Assembly (NCBI GenBank): GCA_948467735.1
Contig: CAOKFN010000024.1
Location: 3,476-67,475, forward strand
From: an uncultured bacterium
GTDB lineage: Bacteria; Bacillota; Clostridia; Lachnospirales; Lachnospiraceae
Direction of reading: 5' to 3'
DNA: 64,000 nt
Position numbers and translations under genes: made by a program. Of this stretch, positions 49,961-58,809 are shown in pieces; the stretch's first letter is position 1, and every line of letters begins with the position of its first letter. A model generated the notes under the pieces. It was given only the letters and a program-made list of their open reading frames with translations. It was not told the DNA's origin and did not search any database.

Positions 49961-52900
49961 CTACGATTTGTCTCCATCCTTATTCTTACCGCGCAGCTTC
50001 AGGAATGCGAACCCGCCGGCCCCTGCTGCCGCCAACACAAGAACGGTAATCCATATCCACATGAAGCTGTCCATGTTGTCTCCGGTCTTTCCGGGCGTTG
50101 TGCTCTTATTGTCATCCTCATCCGAATCGGACGTCTCGTCGTCATCCCCATTGTCGTTTTCCTCGGGTGACTCTGTGGGTTCAGGCTGCTCCGTCGGCTC
50201 GGGCTGCTCCGTCGGCTCGGGCTCGGACTGTTTTTTGTCCCATGCCACCATGAAAGGAGAAGCGCTCATAATAGTAAGCCGCAGGCCGTCTTCCGTAGGT
50301 TCATACTTTTCTTCAATGATGTCGCCCACTTTGTGATAAGGATTACTCATGGTGATCAAGTGTGTGATTACGATATTATAGTCCTTTACATTGCTGAAGT
50401 TGATCTCTTCACTCGGGTAAGGCAGAGTCACCGTCACGCCCGTAGACGGGAAGTTATCGCTGGTAACAGGCGTTCCGTCGCTGAATTCAAGCCTTACATC
50501 GCTCATCCAGAGATTCTCTTCCTTGAATTCCATGGACTTATCCTGCGCCTTGGCAGCCGTCTCCGCCTTCATTGCGCTTATCAGCTCATCCATTGTCTTC
50601 CAGCCCTTGGCCATCGTAATCTCATCCGTAATCTCAAAGCTGTTGATATCATTCGGAGTTACAATGATTTCCGCTTCTTCCACATAAATCTGGTCAGAAG
50701 TGATAGCATTGATCTCCTTCATGGAAAGCAGCCTGTAAATTGCCTTCACTGCCTGTTCCACACTTAATGCATTTTCATAGTCAGGCGCATAAGAGTACTC
50801 TCCTCCGCCCCCGCCTAGGTTTGCCGCCACTTCGTCCGAAAGGACCTGCGCATCCGCCTGAGCCTGAGCCTTCTCGCTCTTCTGTGCGGCGATATCTACC
50901 TCCATCACAACATCTGCGTTTGCCAGATTCTCTTTGTAATAATCCGCATAAGCCCCTGCGCCCACCTTTAAGGTAAAGCTGTCAGGACCGCTCTCGCTTA
51001 ATGTACTGCCGTCAGCCGCTTTGAAAATATTGTACTTCAGGCTTGCCACCTTATGAGAACCCCAGACATTGGAATCTCCTGCCAGCGCGGTGTACTCCTT
51101 GCCGTCAGCGGTAATGGTAATGACCGCATCCGGATCCTTCAAAGCCGTTTCCTTATCAAAGACAATCTTGAAGCCGTCGTCCATATACAATACCACCATG
51201 GACGGAGCCGACGTCTTGCGCTGGTTGCGGACGCTGTCGTCGTGCCATTCCTTGTAAACTTCCGCATCCTGAACGGTGATAACGCCGACATTGTTTTCCT
51301 CTACGGTCTGTTCATAAACCGCACCCATGCCAAGGGAGATCAAATTCACGGGAATATAAATCATACCGTTATGAACTCTGGGCACTTCATTGGGATTGAT
51401 GCCCTCGGAGAATTTATTTCCCACTTCTCCGACCTTAATTGTACGGACGCCCGGTCTCACATCCACATTCAGGCCGTTGCCCGACGCCGGCTGGAACGGA
51501 TATTCCAAAGTGATTACGTTTTCCGTCACGCCCAAAATCTTATAACCAAGGTATTCCGCAATGGGAAGCATCGGAACCATCACTTGGTTTGTGCCATGAA
51601 TGCCTTCATAGGTCACTGTCTCATTGTTGTAATTCTCCAGAACCAGCTTGTACTCGCGCTCCTGCTTTGAGGAATCCTCATTAAGTATCTTACTTGCCGA
51701 GAAGCTCTCATCCGGGAATCCGGGAGCCGCCAGCTCGTTTAAGTACTCTTCGATCATGGTATAGCCGGATTCCGCGATATTGTTCCTGTCCTCCGGATTG
51801 TTAGGATCAAGGCCGTGAGCCGTCTCCCATGCGTCAGGCATGCCGTCCTGATCCGTGTCAAGACGATACCATTCGGAATTCGGATCGTTCACATTAATCT
51901 GCTCTCGGCTGTTTAAATAATTCTGGTCAAATCTTACGCCGTTCTCGTCATGGCTCTCTGCGTTGTGCAGCAGAATCTTGCCGGTCTGATTCCTTACGCC
52001 GTCCAGTATTTCGGTGTCAATGTCGTCATGGTTCAGCTTTGTAACGCCGTTCTTATCATGATACACGGACGCGCCGGCAAACTGCATGACTTTCGCATAA
52101 GCCTCTTCCGCGGTGTCGATATGATCAAGAGAAACCATATCCATCCGGTTCTTAATCACCACCAAGGGAATTTCATAATCATACGGGAAGGTAAAGCGGT
52201 CCGGATAATTGCTTCCGCTCTCCGAACCGGGCCCTATCATGCCCGTACCGGTATTCACGCCGTCCAGAACGCCGTTCTGGTTGGAATCCAGCAGGTTGCC
52301 TCCCAGATAAAGGAAGTACTTGCCGTTGCTGCGGACAATGGTGCGGTAAGGGTTCTTTGTGTCAAGGCCCGCAATGTAATAGTTATTCACCACATTGCCC
52401 CAGCCCTGTCCGCCGGAGTTGCCGCCCGCCACATAAGGATACTCGCCCCAGTTGTACAATACGTTATTGGTCCAGTCCATAATCCCCTTAGCCTTGGGGT
52501 TTCTGTCGTTCTGGTTGCCCCAGAGGCAGTGGTGTATGGATGCGGAGCTCCACTCCTGCAGGCCGCCCATGGAATGGGTTCTCACGCCGCTGGTTATGAT
52601 GGACCACTGAATGGTCATGTTGTTGGTCCATCTGGCGGAGCAGTCCTCGTCACTGCCGTAAGTAAAGGAGCAGTGATCAATCATGATATACTTACAGTTT
52701 TCCGCAAAGAAGGAATCATCCTTGGCCGTAGCCTGACCATGCCTGAAATGTACATAACGAATAATGATATTCTCGGAATGGGACAGGTAGAAATTCTCTC
52801 CTGTCAAGGTGATGCCCTCTCCTGGCGCAGTCTGTCCTGCAATAGTCACGTTCTTATAGGTCTTTTTGTAAATGGCTTTGCCGCTGATATCGATGGAACC

Positions 52901-53227
52901 GGCCACGTCAAACACAATAATTCTGGGTTCTTCCGTATTTCCGCCGTTTTCCAGAGCCGCCGCAAGGGAACCTTCCCCGGTAGAATTTAAGTTGGTGACG
53001 TGAATCACTTTTCCGCCTCTTCCGCCGGTAACATATGCTCCATAGCCCTCTGCCCCCGGAAACGCAGGCAGGTCAGACAGTGGAGGAAGGTTTTCAACCA
53101 GACTGTTGGAAGAATCCGACTGTGCGGGAAGCCCTGCCTCGAATTTCATCTCAGCATTGGCTGTCATTACCGTACCGGACAGCATTGCGGCACACAATAC
53201 TGTCGCTAACATCTTTTTATACTTCAA
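49961..53227 (-). CDS. Cell-wall-anchored pectate lyase (PL1)
   Basis: About 1088 aa from a TTG start at 53227 (AGGAG 10 nt upstream); an ATG at 53251 lies too close to the preceding stop and lacks a ribosome site. Signal peptide ends near 'TANAE'. The PL1 parallel β-helix occupies roughly residues 45–480: 'AFPGAEGYGAYVTGGRGGKVIHVT', 'IIIRYVHFRHGQ', 'YIMIDHCSFTYGSDED', 'ASIHHCLWGNQNDRNPK'. A calcium-type motif follows ('DTDQDGMPDAWE'). Next are copper-amine-oxidase-N-like β domains (~550–690), a coiled/helical part, the same ~110-aa module with 'TIMSASPF' as in the PL11 protein, a Glu/Pro-rich stretch and the anchor 'TPGKTGDN' with membrane segment and Lys/Arg tail. It cuts polygalacturonate by β-elimination. 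Confidence 0.92.
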   Translation of the reverse strand: MKYKKMLATVLCAAMLSGTVMTANAEMKFEAGLPAQSDSSNSLVENLPPLSDLPAFPGAEGYGAYVTGGRGGKVIHVTNLNSTGEGSLAAALENGGNTEEPRIIVFDVAGSIDISGKAIYKKTYKNVTIAGQTAPGEGITLTGENFYLSHSENIIIRYVHFRHGQATAKDDSFFAENCKYIMIDHCSFTYGSDEDCSARWTNNMTIQWSIITSGVRTHSMGGLQEWSSASIHHCLWGNQNDRNPKAKGIMDWTNNVLYNWGEYPYVAGGNSGGQGWGNVVNNYYIAGLDTKNPYRTIVRSNGKYFLYLGGNLLDSNQNGVLDGVNTGTGMIGPGSESGSNYPDRFTFPYDYEIPLVVIKNRMDMVSLDHIDTAEEAYAKVMQFAGASVYHDKNGVTKLNHDDIDTEILDGVRNQTGKILLHNAESHDENGVRFDQNYLNSREQINVNDPNSEWYRLDTDQDGMPDAWETAHGLDPNNPEDRNNIAESGYTMIEEYLNELAAPGFPDESFSASKILNEDSSKQEREYKLVLENYNNETVTYEGIHGTNQVMVPMLPIAEYLGYKILGVTENVITLEYPFQPASGNGLNVDVRPGVRTIKVGEVGNKFSEGINPNEVPRVHNGMIYIPVNLISLGMGAVYEQTVEENNVGVITVQDAEVYKEWHDDSVRNQRKTSAPSMVVLYMDDGFKIVFDKETALKDPDAVITITADGKEYTALAGDSNVWGSHKVASLKYNIFKAADGSTLSESGPDSFTLKVGAGAYADYYKENLANADVVMEVDIAAQKSEKAQAQADAQVLSDEVAANLGGGGGEYSYAPDYENALSVEQAVKAIYRLLSMKEINAITSDQIYVEEAEIIVTPNDINSFEITDEITMAKGWKTMDELISAMKAETAAKAQDKSMEFKEENLWMSDVRLEFSDGTPVTSDNFPSTGVTVTLPYPSEEINFSNVKDYNIVITHLITMSNPYHKVGDIIEEKYEPTEDGLRLTIMSASPFMVAWDKKQSEPEPTEQPEPTEQPEPTESPEENDNGDDDETSDSDEDDNKSTTPGKTGDNMDSFMWIWITVLVLAAAGAGGFAFLKLRGKNKDGDKS

Positions 53228-53255
53228 CGCAAACTCACTCCTTTCTCTCATCTAT

Positions 53256-56200
53256 CTACTCAAACATGCGATCCGCATAATCGGAAGGCAGGCTGGTCTG
53301 GTCTATATGTACAATCCTGTTGATCATATAGGAAAGATTATCCCTGTTGACGCCCTTGCCGATGCCATAATATTCTTTGCCCTCATGACTGTTGCGCGTC
53401 TCCACGCTCAGCTGGAACGCCGCCTTCACATACTTGCTGTACCACGCGTCATCCTCCACATCGACGCGGTCGATCTTGGTGTCCGTAAAGGTGGTGTCAA
53501 TGTCAAACATATTCACCAGCATCACAGCAATCTCCTCCGTGGTGATTTCTCTGCCAAGACTTGCCATAACAGCTTCCACATCCGTCAGATTCGCCTGACC
53601 GTCAAACAAACCTCTCTCATACAGAGTCTGAACCGCGTATCTAAGCGATTCCTCCGTAGTAAGGCTGTCGTCAACCACCTTTCCGCTTTCCTTGGGAACC
53701 GCCAGCTTGATTGTCTTAGAAAAGCTTACCGGATCTCCGTCGTTGTTAATGGTGCTCAAAGTAACCTTTACTTCTACCTCTGTCTCCCCTTCAGCGGAAG
53801 GAATTACCGTCAGAATATTCTCGGCCACATTCGCATTTCCGGAAGTAATCTCCCAGCTGAGTCCTTCATTGTTCGCAGTCTCAATGGGAAGTCTCACTTG
53901 ACGCTTATTGATATGGACCACCTTATCTACGTCCAAGTTCACCAGTTTGTTGTTGATATAATTTACCAGATATTCCTCAATGTCATCCAGCGCCGTGTTG
54001 GGCCGCACAACCACGTTATAGCTTGCGGTCAATCCGCCTGCGCTTAAGATGACCGGAACTTCGTCGCCGGGCTGCGTATTGTCAAAGGAAACATCGTACT
54101 TTGTCACTTCCGCCGTCTTCTCTTTGACGTCTCCGTTCGGGAACAGATATTTGTATTTACCCATCAGAACCAGTCCCGTCCTGTTCAGGCCGTCGCCCAC
54201 GGTGTAGTCCGTCTTCTCTGCGGGCTTTTCAATCCACAGTTCAACAAGTTCCTTTGTAACGTCTCCTCGAATTGCCTCAAAGAACATATTGTCATAATAA
54301 TTGGTGCCGTTTGAATTCACCAGCTCAATGGAAGCCACATCGAATACCGTCGCATCCGAGGAAGCCGAACCGGTGGTGGTAGGCGCCATGGTGCTCTTCA
54401 AATACAGATCCTCGTCAAACTCCGCATGTACGACCCACTCGCCGCTCTTGTAATCGTCAATCTTCCAGACAACCGCGTCAAACACTAAGTGACCCTGTTT
54501 TGCGGATTCATCCAAATCGATGTCCACCGACAGCTTTGCCCATTTCTTCACAGGCAGACCCGGGAACTGTCCCGCCATTGCTCCGTCGGTTCCGGAGGTC
54601 TTCTTATCTATGTACAGATTCAGATTGCCGCTTCCGTACTGAGCGAAATCCACCATGGGCTTTCCCTCGCTGTTCAAGATGCGCAGGAACAGAGACGCCT
54701 TGCTGGTAGCCGTTGTCAGGAATTCCGTTTCAAAATGTACGGTTCCCGTAGTGCTGGGAGCTGCCAGAGTCATGGTAGAGCTTCCCTTGTCAAGTTTGAT
54801 CTTATTGCTGTCATTGCCGTAAGCATCCCCGCCTGCGGCGCTGATTTTGCTGCCGCTAAATCCGGTCTGAGCCACGCTGCTCTCATCCGTATAGCCGAAG
54901 GTCACATAGGAACCGTCGGGCGCGGGCGTTATCTTTACATTATAAGAAGCGGTAAATTCTTTGTCGTGATCCGTCACCTTGATCGTAACCGGAGCAGCAT
55001 CCACAATCTGACTGGTATCGCATTCCACTTCATATTTGGTAATCTTATAAGTCTTCTCTTCCACCTTGCCGTCGGAATAATGCACGTCGTAGGTACCGGT
55101 CAGAACAAGACCCTCCGTGCTGATCTTGCCGTTCTGAGGGAACTCCGTAACCGCTGCCGGGGTTGTGATCTCCATACTCTTCAGAATCTTGTCCGTTATG
55201 GTCACATAGCCGTTGATTCCGTTGCCGTCGTCAAATTTGATATCGTCCACATAAACGGTACTGCCAGTATTTCCAATCTTAATGGCGCCAATATCAAAGC
55301 TTGTAAAACCATCTCCGGCCGCACCGTTAGCCAGTCCTTTGTCAAGATACAGCTGCTGCGTACAGTTTCCGGCGTCCTTCCACTCCTCATCCAAATAGGA
55401 ATCCTTATACTGTACGTTCATTGTAAATTCCAAGACACCGGTCTTATTGGCTTCATCCAAATCGATCTCCGTCTTCACCTTGACCCATTTCTTTGTGCTG
55501 ATAATATCTTTCCCTGCTATCGTTCCCGCATTTGAAGTTCCGGTAATATCAGTTCCATAATACAGGTTCAGGTTGCCGCTGGACTGCTGGGAATATGTGA
55601 TCAAGTTCCTGCCTTCGCTATCTAAAATCTGGACGCCCATGATATTTCCATTGTGATTGCCCACAGTCTCCAAGCTCACCTTGCCGGAGGAGATGGGATT
55701 CTTGAGCGTCTTGGTGATATAACCGCCTGTAATACTCAGCTTGTTGGTGGTATTGCCGCTCTGGTCGCCGTTATGCACCTTCAGAACTCCTTCGCTGCTT
55801 TCTTCGAGTTCCAAGTCGGAAATATCATCCGCGTCAATATACACGAAAGACTGAGAGTCATCCGCCGGAGCCAGAACCTCAATCTTGCTGTAAGCCACGC
55901 CTGCTCCCGTGCTCTGAATTGCCAAAGAACCTAAACTAAACTCCGTCAGATCCGAAGCACAGCCGCTTGCAGCGCCCCAGCCTTCGTAAGTTTGGTTCGA
56001 CACTACCGCGCCTTCCTTCCACTCACCCGTGTCTAAATCTTTATAATAAGACTTGGTGGTGAATATAAGTTTCTGTTCCGCATTGGAAGCAGTCAGGTCA
56101 ATCTCTGTCTCCAGACGAACCCATGCGCCTATCTGTGTCGGTACCACCGTTTCATAGCTGTCTGCCGTATCCGTATTTTTATACAGATTTAAGTTTCCGC

Positions 56201-58148
56201 TTTTTTGCTGGATAAAGTTAATCAAAAGATTCCCTGCTCCATCGTAGAGGCGAAAATGCGCTATGTTATTCTTATTGGCCTGATTAAATTCCACATTGAC
56301 CTTCACTTTGCCCGCGTTCAAAGCATCCCATGATTTCGTCACGGTTCCCCCCGCATTAAACGCAAGATTCTGACCAATACTTCCCGCCAATTCTTCCGTG
56401 CTGAGCTGTATCTTGTCGGTATCTCCCGTAAGTCCCAGCTCTTCCACGCTGACAGCATCGCCCGCATAAGCGAAAATCTTTGCAGCATCACTGCTCTCCA
56501 CCCTTACTTTAAAGCTGTCGGTAAACGCAGTATTATCATTATATGTAACAATTACCTCCTTAAGCCCCTCCGTGGACATGTCCGGAGTGCTTAACGTATA
56601 AGCGTCCGCATTCAGATCCGCAGCTGTTCCGTCAGACATTACAGATTCCACAACAAGCCCCTCAACATCCAATGTCTCGCCTTTGGCGTAAACCTTCTTA
56701 GTCGGCTGAGTCTTTATCCGAATGCCGGTCATGATGGCAGCCGGAACCTCCGTCTCAGTCTCCAGCTTCTTTCCGCCATAGCAGATTACATATTTGCCCG
56801 TATCGTTTTCCTCTACGGTGTAATCCACTCCGCACAGCAGATTCTTCAACGCTATGGTCTCCTCCGTTCCGGTGGAATAAGTCACCTTCACCGCCGCTTC
56901 ACCGGGTGCAAAGTCTTCTCCCGGCGTCTGTTCTCCGGGCTGCTCCGCCAGCTCAACATTGGTGATATCATAAAGATACATGTCGCCGATCCATCTGGCT
57001 TTTCCACTATTGCTTATGGTAATGGCATTTAAGTCAAACGGATGCTCTGTACTTCCATCTGCTGTACTCACTGTACCGTTTTCACCACCACTCACTTTCA
57101 ACAAATCTTCTTGGGTAACAGAACCTATGACTGTCCATGCATCTGGTTCCTTACTGTATCCGTTCTTTGTACCAAAACACGAAGCACTCACCTCAAATTT
57201 CAGCACATTGTCCTTAGACTCATCAAAATACAATTCTATCCTAACCCTGTGCCATCTATTATCTGTATTATAAGCGCCTAATGGTACTAATTCATCTCCT
57301 CCTTCTGTACTGGTTAAATAAATCTTCTTCTTATTTGCATTTGCGCAGACAACAAACAAAGTTTCACCTGCGCTATTCTGCAAAACTACATTTTGCACAG
57401 TACCGCTTACCGGACAAAGTTCCACATCAAAAACAGCTGTCCCCTGTTCAATTTTGCCTGTAAAAGGTATTTTAACCGAACTGGATGCGGCCATTGCCAA
57501 TGCGTTATTTTTATTAAATTGCGGGGTTTCCGTCTGATTTATTCCATCAAAAGGTGATGATGCTGCCGTTTCCCCCTCATAGCTGAAAATATATGCGCCC
57601 TCAGCTCTTTCCGAAAAAACGCTCTGCTCTGCATCCGTATTGTCCGCAATTATACCTGCATTTGTTCCTTCTGTCGGCATATTTCCGTCAGCATTGTCTA
57701 CAGACGTATCCTGCGCCGGCAGCTCAACAGATGTACCGGCATCCGTTCCATCTGTAGATGCATCCAATTCTGTCCTGTCTACAGGTACCTCTGCACTCGC
57801 TCCGTCCACAGGCACCTCCACGTTTGTCCCATCTACGGGCGCACCCCCGCCAGCGTTATCCTCTGACGTGCCCATGCCGTTTCCGTCTGCCGGGTCGCTG
57901 ATATCCGCAGAATTGTCCGACTGGGTCTGGTCTATAGGACTGCCCGCATTCGCGTCATTCGCCGAAACGTCTGTGCCCGACTCGGCTGTCGGCGCGCCTG
58001 CATCCGACCCGTCCAGCACACTGCCCATGGATTCGCTCGGATTTGCCGCATCCGCAAGCACACTGCCCATCGAAACCGATGGACATGCCATCAGCGCCGA
58101 AAGCATGACTGCCAGTGCCTTGTTCATTCTTACACGAACCTTCTTCAT
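53256..58148 (-). CDS. Large modular surface binding protein with three repeated modules and a C-terminal S-layer-like region
   Basis: A 1630-aa secreted protein. Signal peptide ~1–33; Asp/Ser/Thr/Gly-rich low-complexity region ~35–175; LamG-like domain ~180–400 related to that of the PL11 protein; Ig-like domains ~400–545 and between later modules. Three ~205–212-aa modules (DNA about 56486–55870, 55857–55228, 54918–54283) share 'SGNLNLY' and 'FDIGAI/FSLGSL'-type endings. The C-terminus (~1490–1630) looks like S-layer homology repeats ('RYAVQTLYERGLFDG', 'YVKAAFQLSVE'). I see no catalytic motif and no LPxTG-like anchor. The probable role is carbohydrate binding for the co-operonic lyases. 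First gene of the operon. Confidence 0.8.
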   Translation of the reverse strand: MKKVRVRMNKALAVMLSALMACPSVSMGSVLADAANPSESMGSVLDGSDAGAPTAESGTDVSANDANAGSPIDQTQSDNSADISDPADGNGMGTSEDNAGGGAPVDGTNVEVPVDGASAEVPVDRTELDASTDGTDAGTSVELPAQDTSVDNADGNMPTEGTNAGIIADNTDAEQSVFSERAEGAYIFSYEGETAASSPFDGINQTETPQFNKNNALAMAASSSVKIPFTGKIEQGTAVFDVELCPVSGTVQNVVLQNSAGETLFVVCANANKKKIYLTSTEGGDELVPLGAYNTDNRWHRVRIELYFDESKDNVLKFEVSASCFGTKNGYSKEPDAWTVIGSVTQEDLLKVSGGENGTVSTADGSTEHPFDLNAITISNSGKARWIGDMYLYDITNVELAEQPGEQTPGEDFAPGEAAVKVTYSTGTEETIALKNLLCGVDYTVEENDTGKYVICYGGKKLETETEVPAAIMTGIRIKTQPTKKVYAKGETLDVEGLVVESVMSDGTAADLNADAYTLSTPDMSTEGLKEVIVTYNDNTAFTDSFKVRVESSDAAKIFAYAGDAVSVEELGLTGDTDKIQLSTEELAGSIGQNLAFNAGGTVTKSWDALNAGKVKVNVEFNQANKNNIAHFRLYDGAGNLLINFIQQKSGNLNLYKNTDTADSYETVVPTQIGAWVRLETEIDLTASNAEQKLIFTTKSYYKDLDTGEWKEGAVVSNQTYEGWGAASGCASDLTEFSLGSLAIQSTGAGVAYSKIEVLAPADDSQSFVYIDADDISDLELEESSEGVLKVHNGDQSGNTTNKLSITGGYITKTLKNPISSGKVSLETVGNHNGNIMGVQILDSEGRNLITYSQQSSGNLNLYYGTDITGTSNAGTIAGKDIISTKKWVKVKTEIDLDEANKTGVLEFTMNVQYKDSYLDEEWKDAGNCTQQLYLDKGLANGAAGDGFTSFDIGAIKIGNTGSTVYVDDIKFDDGNGINGYVTITDKILKSMEITTPAAVTEFPQNGKISTEGLVLTGTYDVHYSDGKVEEKTYKITKYEVECDTSQIVDAAPVTIKVTDHDKEFTASYNVKITPAPDGSYVTFGYTDESSVAQTGFSGSKISAAGGDAYGNDSNKIKLDKGSSTMTLAAPSTTGTVHFETEFLTTATSKASLFLRILNSEGKPMVDFAQYGSGNLNLYIDKKTSGTDGAMAGQFPGLPVKKWAKLSVDIDLDESAKQGHLVFDAVVWKIDDYKSGEWVVHAEFDEDLYLKSTMAPTTTGSASSDATVFDVASIELVNSNGTNYYDNMFFEAIRGDVTKELVELWIEKPAEKTDYTVGDGLNRTGLVLMGKYKYLFPNGDVKEKTAEVTKYDVSFDNTQPGDEVPVILSAGGLTASYNVVVRPNTALDDIEEYLVNYINNKLVNLDVDKVVHINKRQVRLPIETANNEGLSWEITSGNANVAENILTVIPSAEGETEVEVKVTLSTINNDGDPVSFSKTIKLAVPKESGKVVDDSLTTEESLRYAVQTLYERGLFDGQANLTDVEAVMASLGREITTEEIAVMLVNMFDIDTTFTDTKIDRVDVEDDAWYSKYVKAAFQLSVETRNSHEGKEYYGIGKGVNRDNLSYMINRIVHIDQTSLPSDYADRMFE

Positions 58149-58225
58149 TACTTCCTTCCTCCATCATCATTTTTTAAGATTGGTGATTTTTTTCATGAAA
58201 ATTTTTGTTAATTTTCACTAATTTC

Positions 58226-58256
58226 AGTATAGCATCCACCCCCCCCAATTTGTCAA
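58226..58256 (-). promoter_or_regulatory. Promoter of the pectin surface operon with eight G in its spacer
   Basis: On the minus strand TTGACA (58251–58256, consensus), a 19-bp spacer that contains GGGGGGGG, and TATACT (58226–58231); about 70 nt to the ATG. The spacer is 2 bp longer than optimal, and its length depends on the G run. Confidence 0.85.
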
Positions 58257-58694
58257 TCGGGCAATAAGAAATGATGAGAAGTTAGCAAGATTTTCATTCT
58301 AAACATTGCTGGACTTGCTTATTTCTGCCATAAAATCCACACCCTGCCAGTATGATTTCTGGGGCATTTCCCATAAGAAAATCTCAAAAAAATACAGACA
58401 ATGAAAAACTAATTTTTCACCGCCTGTAACGCTGTACAATTCCTCCAAAAACGAATACATCCCCGCTATCCGCAGGATATTCGCCGCCATATTTTTACAA
58501 CAGTCAAATCCCCCCCGCAGGCGGAAGACATCCCAAGGACGCCTTGAACCCTCGCGGCATCCGCTAAGCCCCTATCAAATCGGCTCCGACATAAAACATG
58601 ACTTTATGTCAAAGCAGGCAGTGTCTGCCCGCAAAAATCAAATACCCCGCCGCCCGCCGCGTCAGCAGCAATATTCCCTGTGCTGGCGTGTGCA
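58257..58694. other. Intergenic region, possible small gene remnant
   Basis: Part of the 661-bp gap between the surface operon and alaS. An open frame of 63 codons on the minus strand (58299–58490; 'GEKLVFHCLYFFEIFLWEMPQKSYWQG') faintly recalls the C-terminal end of a NUDIX hydrolase. It has no ribosome site and no N-terminal half, so at most it is a remnant. Nothing else is seen. Confidence 0.35.
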
Positions 58695-58723
58695 TAAAAA
58701 ACCCCGATACGAACGCATCGGGG
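58695..58723 (-). terminator. Intrinsic terminator of alaS
   Basis: On the minus strand CCCCGAT, 8-nt loop, ATCGGGG, then a T-run, about 90 bp after the alaS stop. Confidence 0.9.
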
Positions 58724-58809
58724 CCATGTCAAAAATATCATATTGCAGCTTCTTCCGCCTTTTCCTTACCGCGGACTTTTTTCGTAATTATCCAAAACCA
58801 TTTTCGCAG

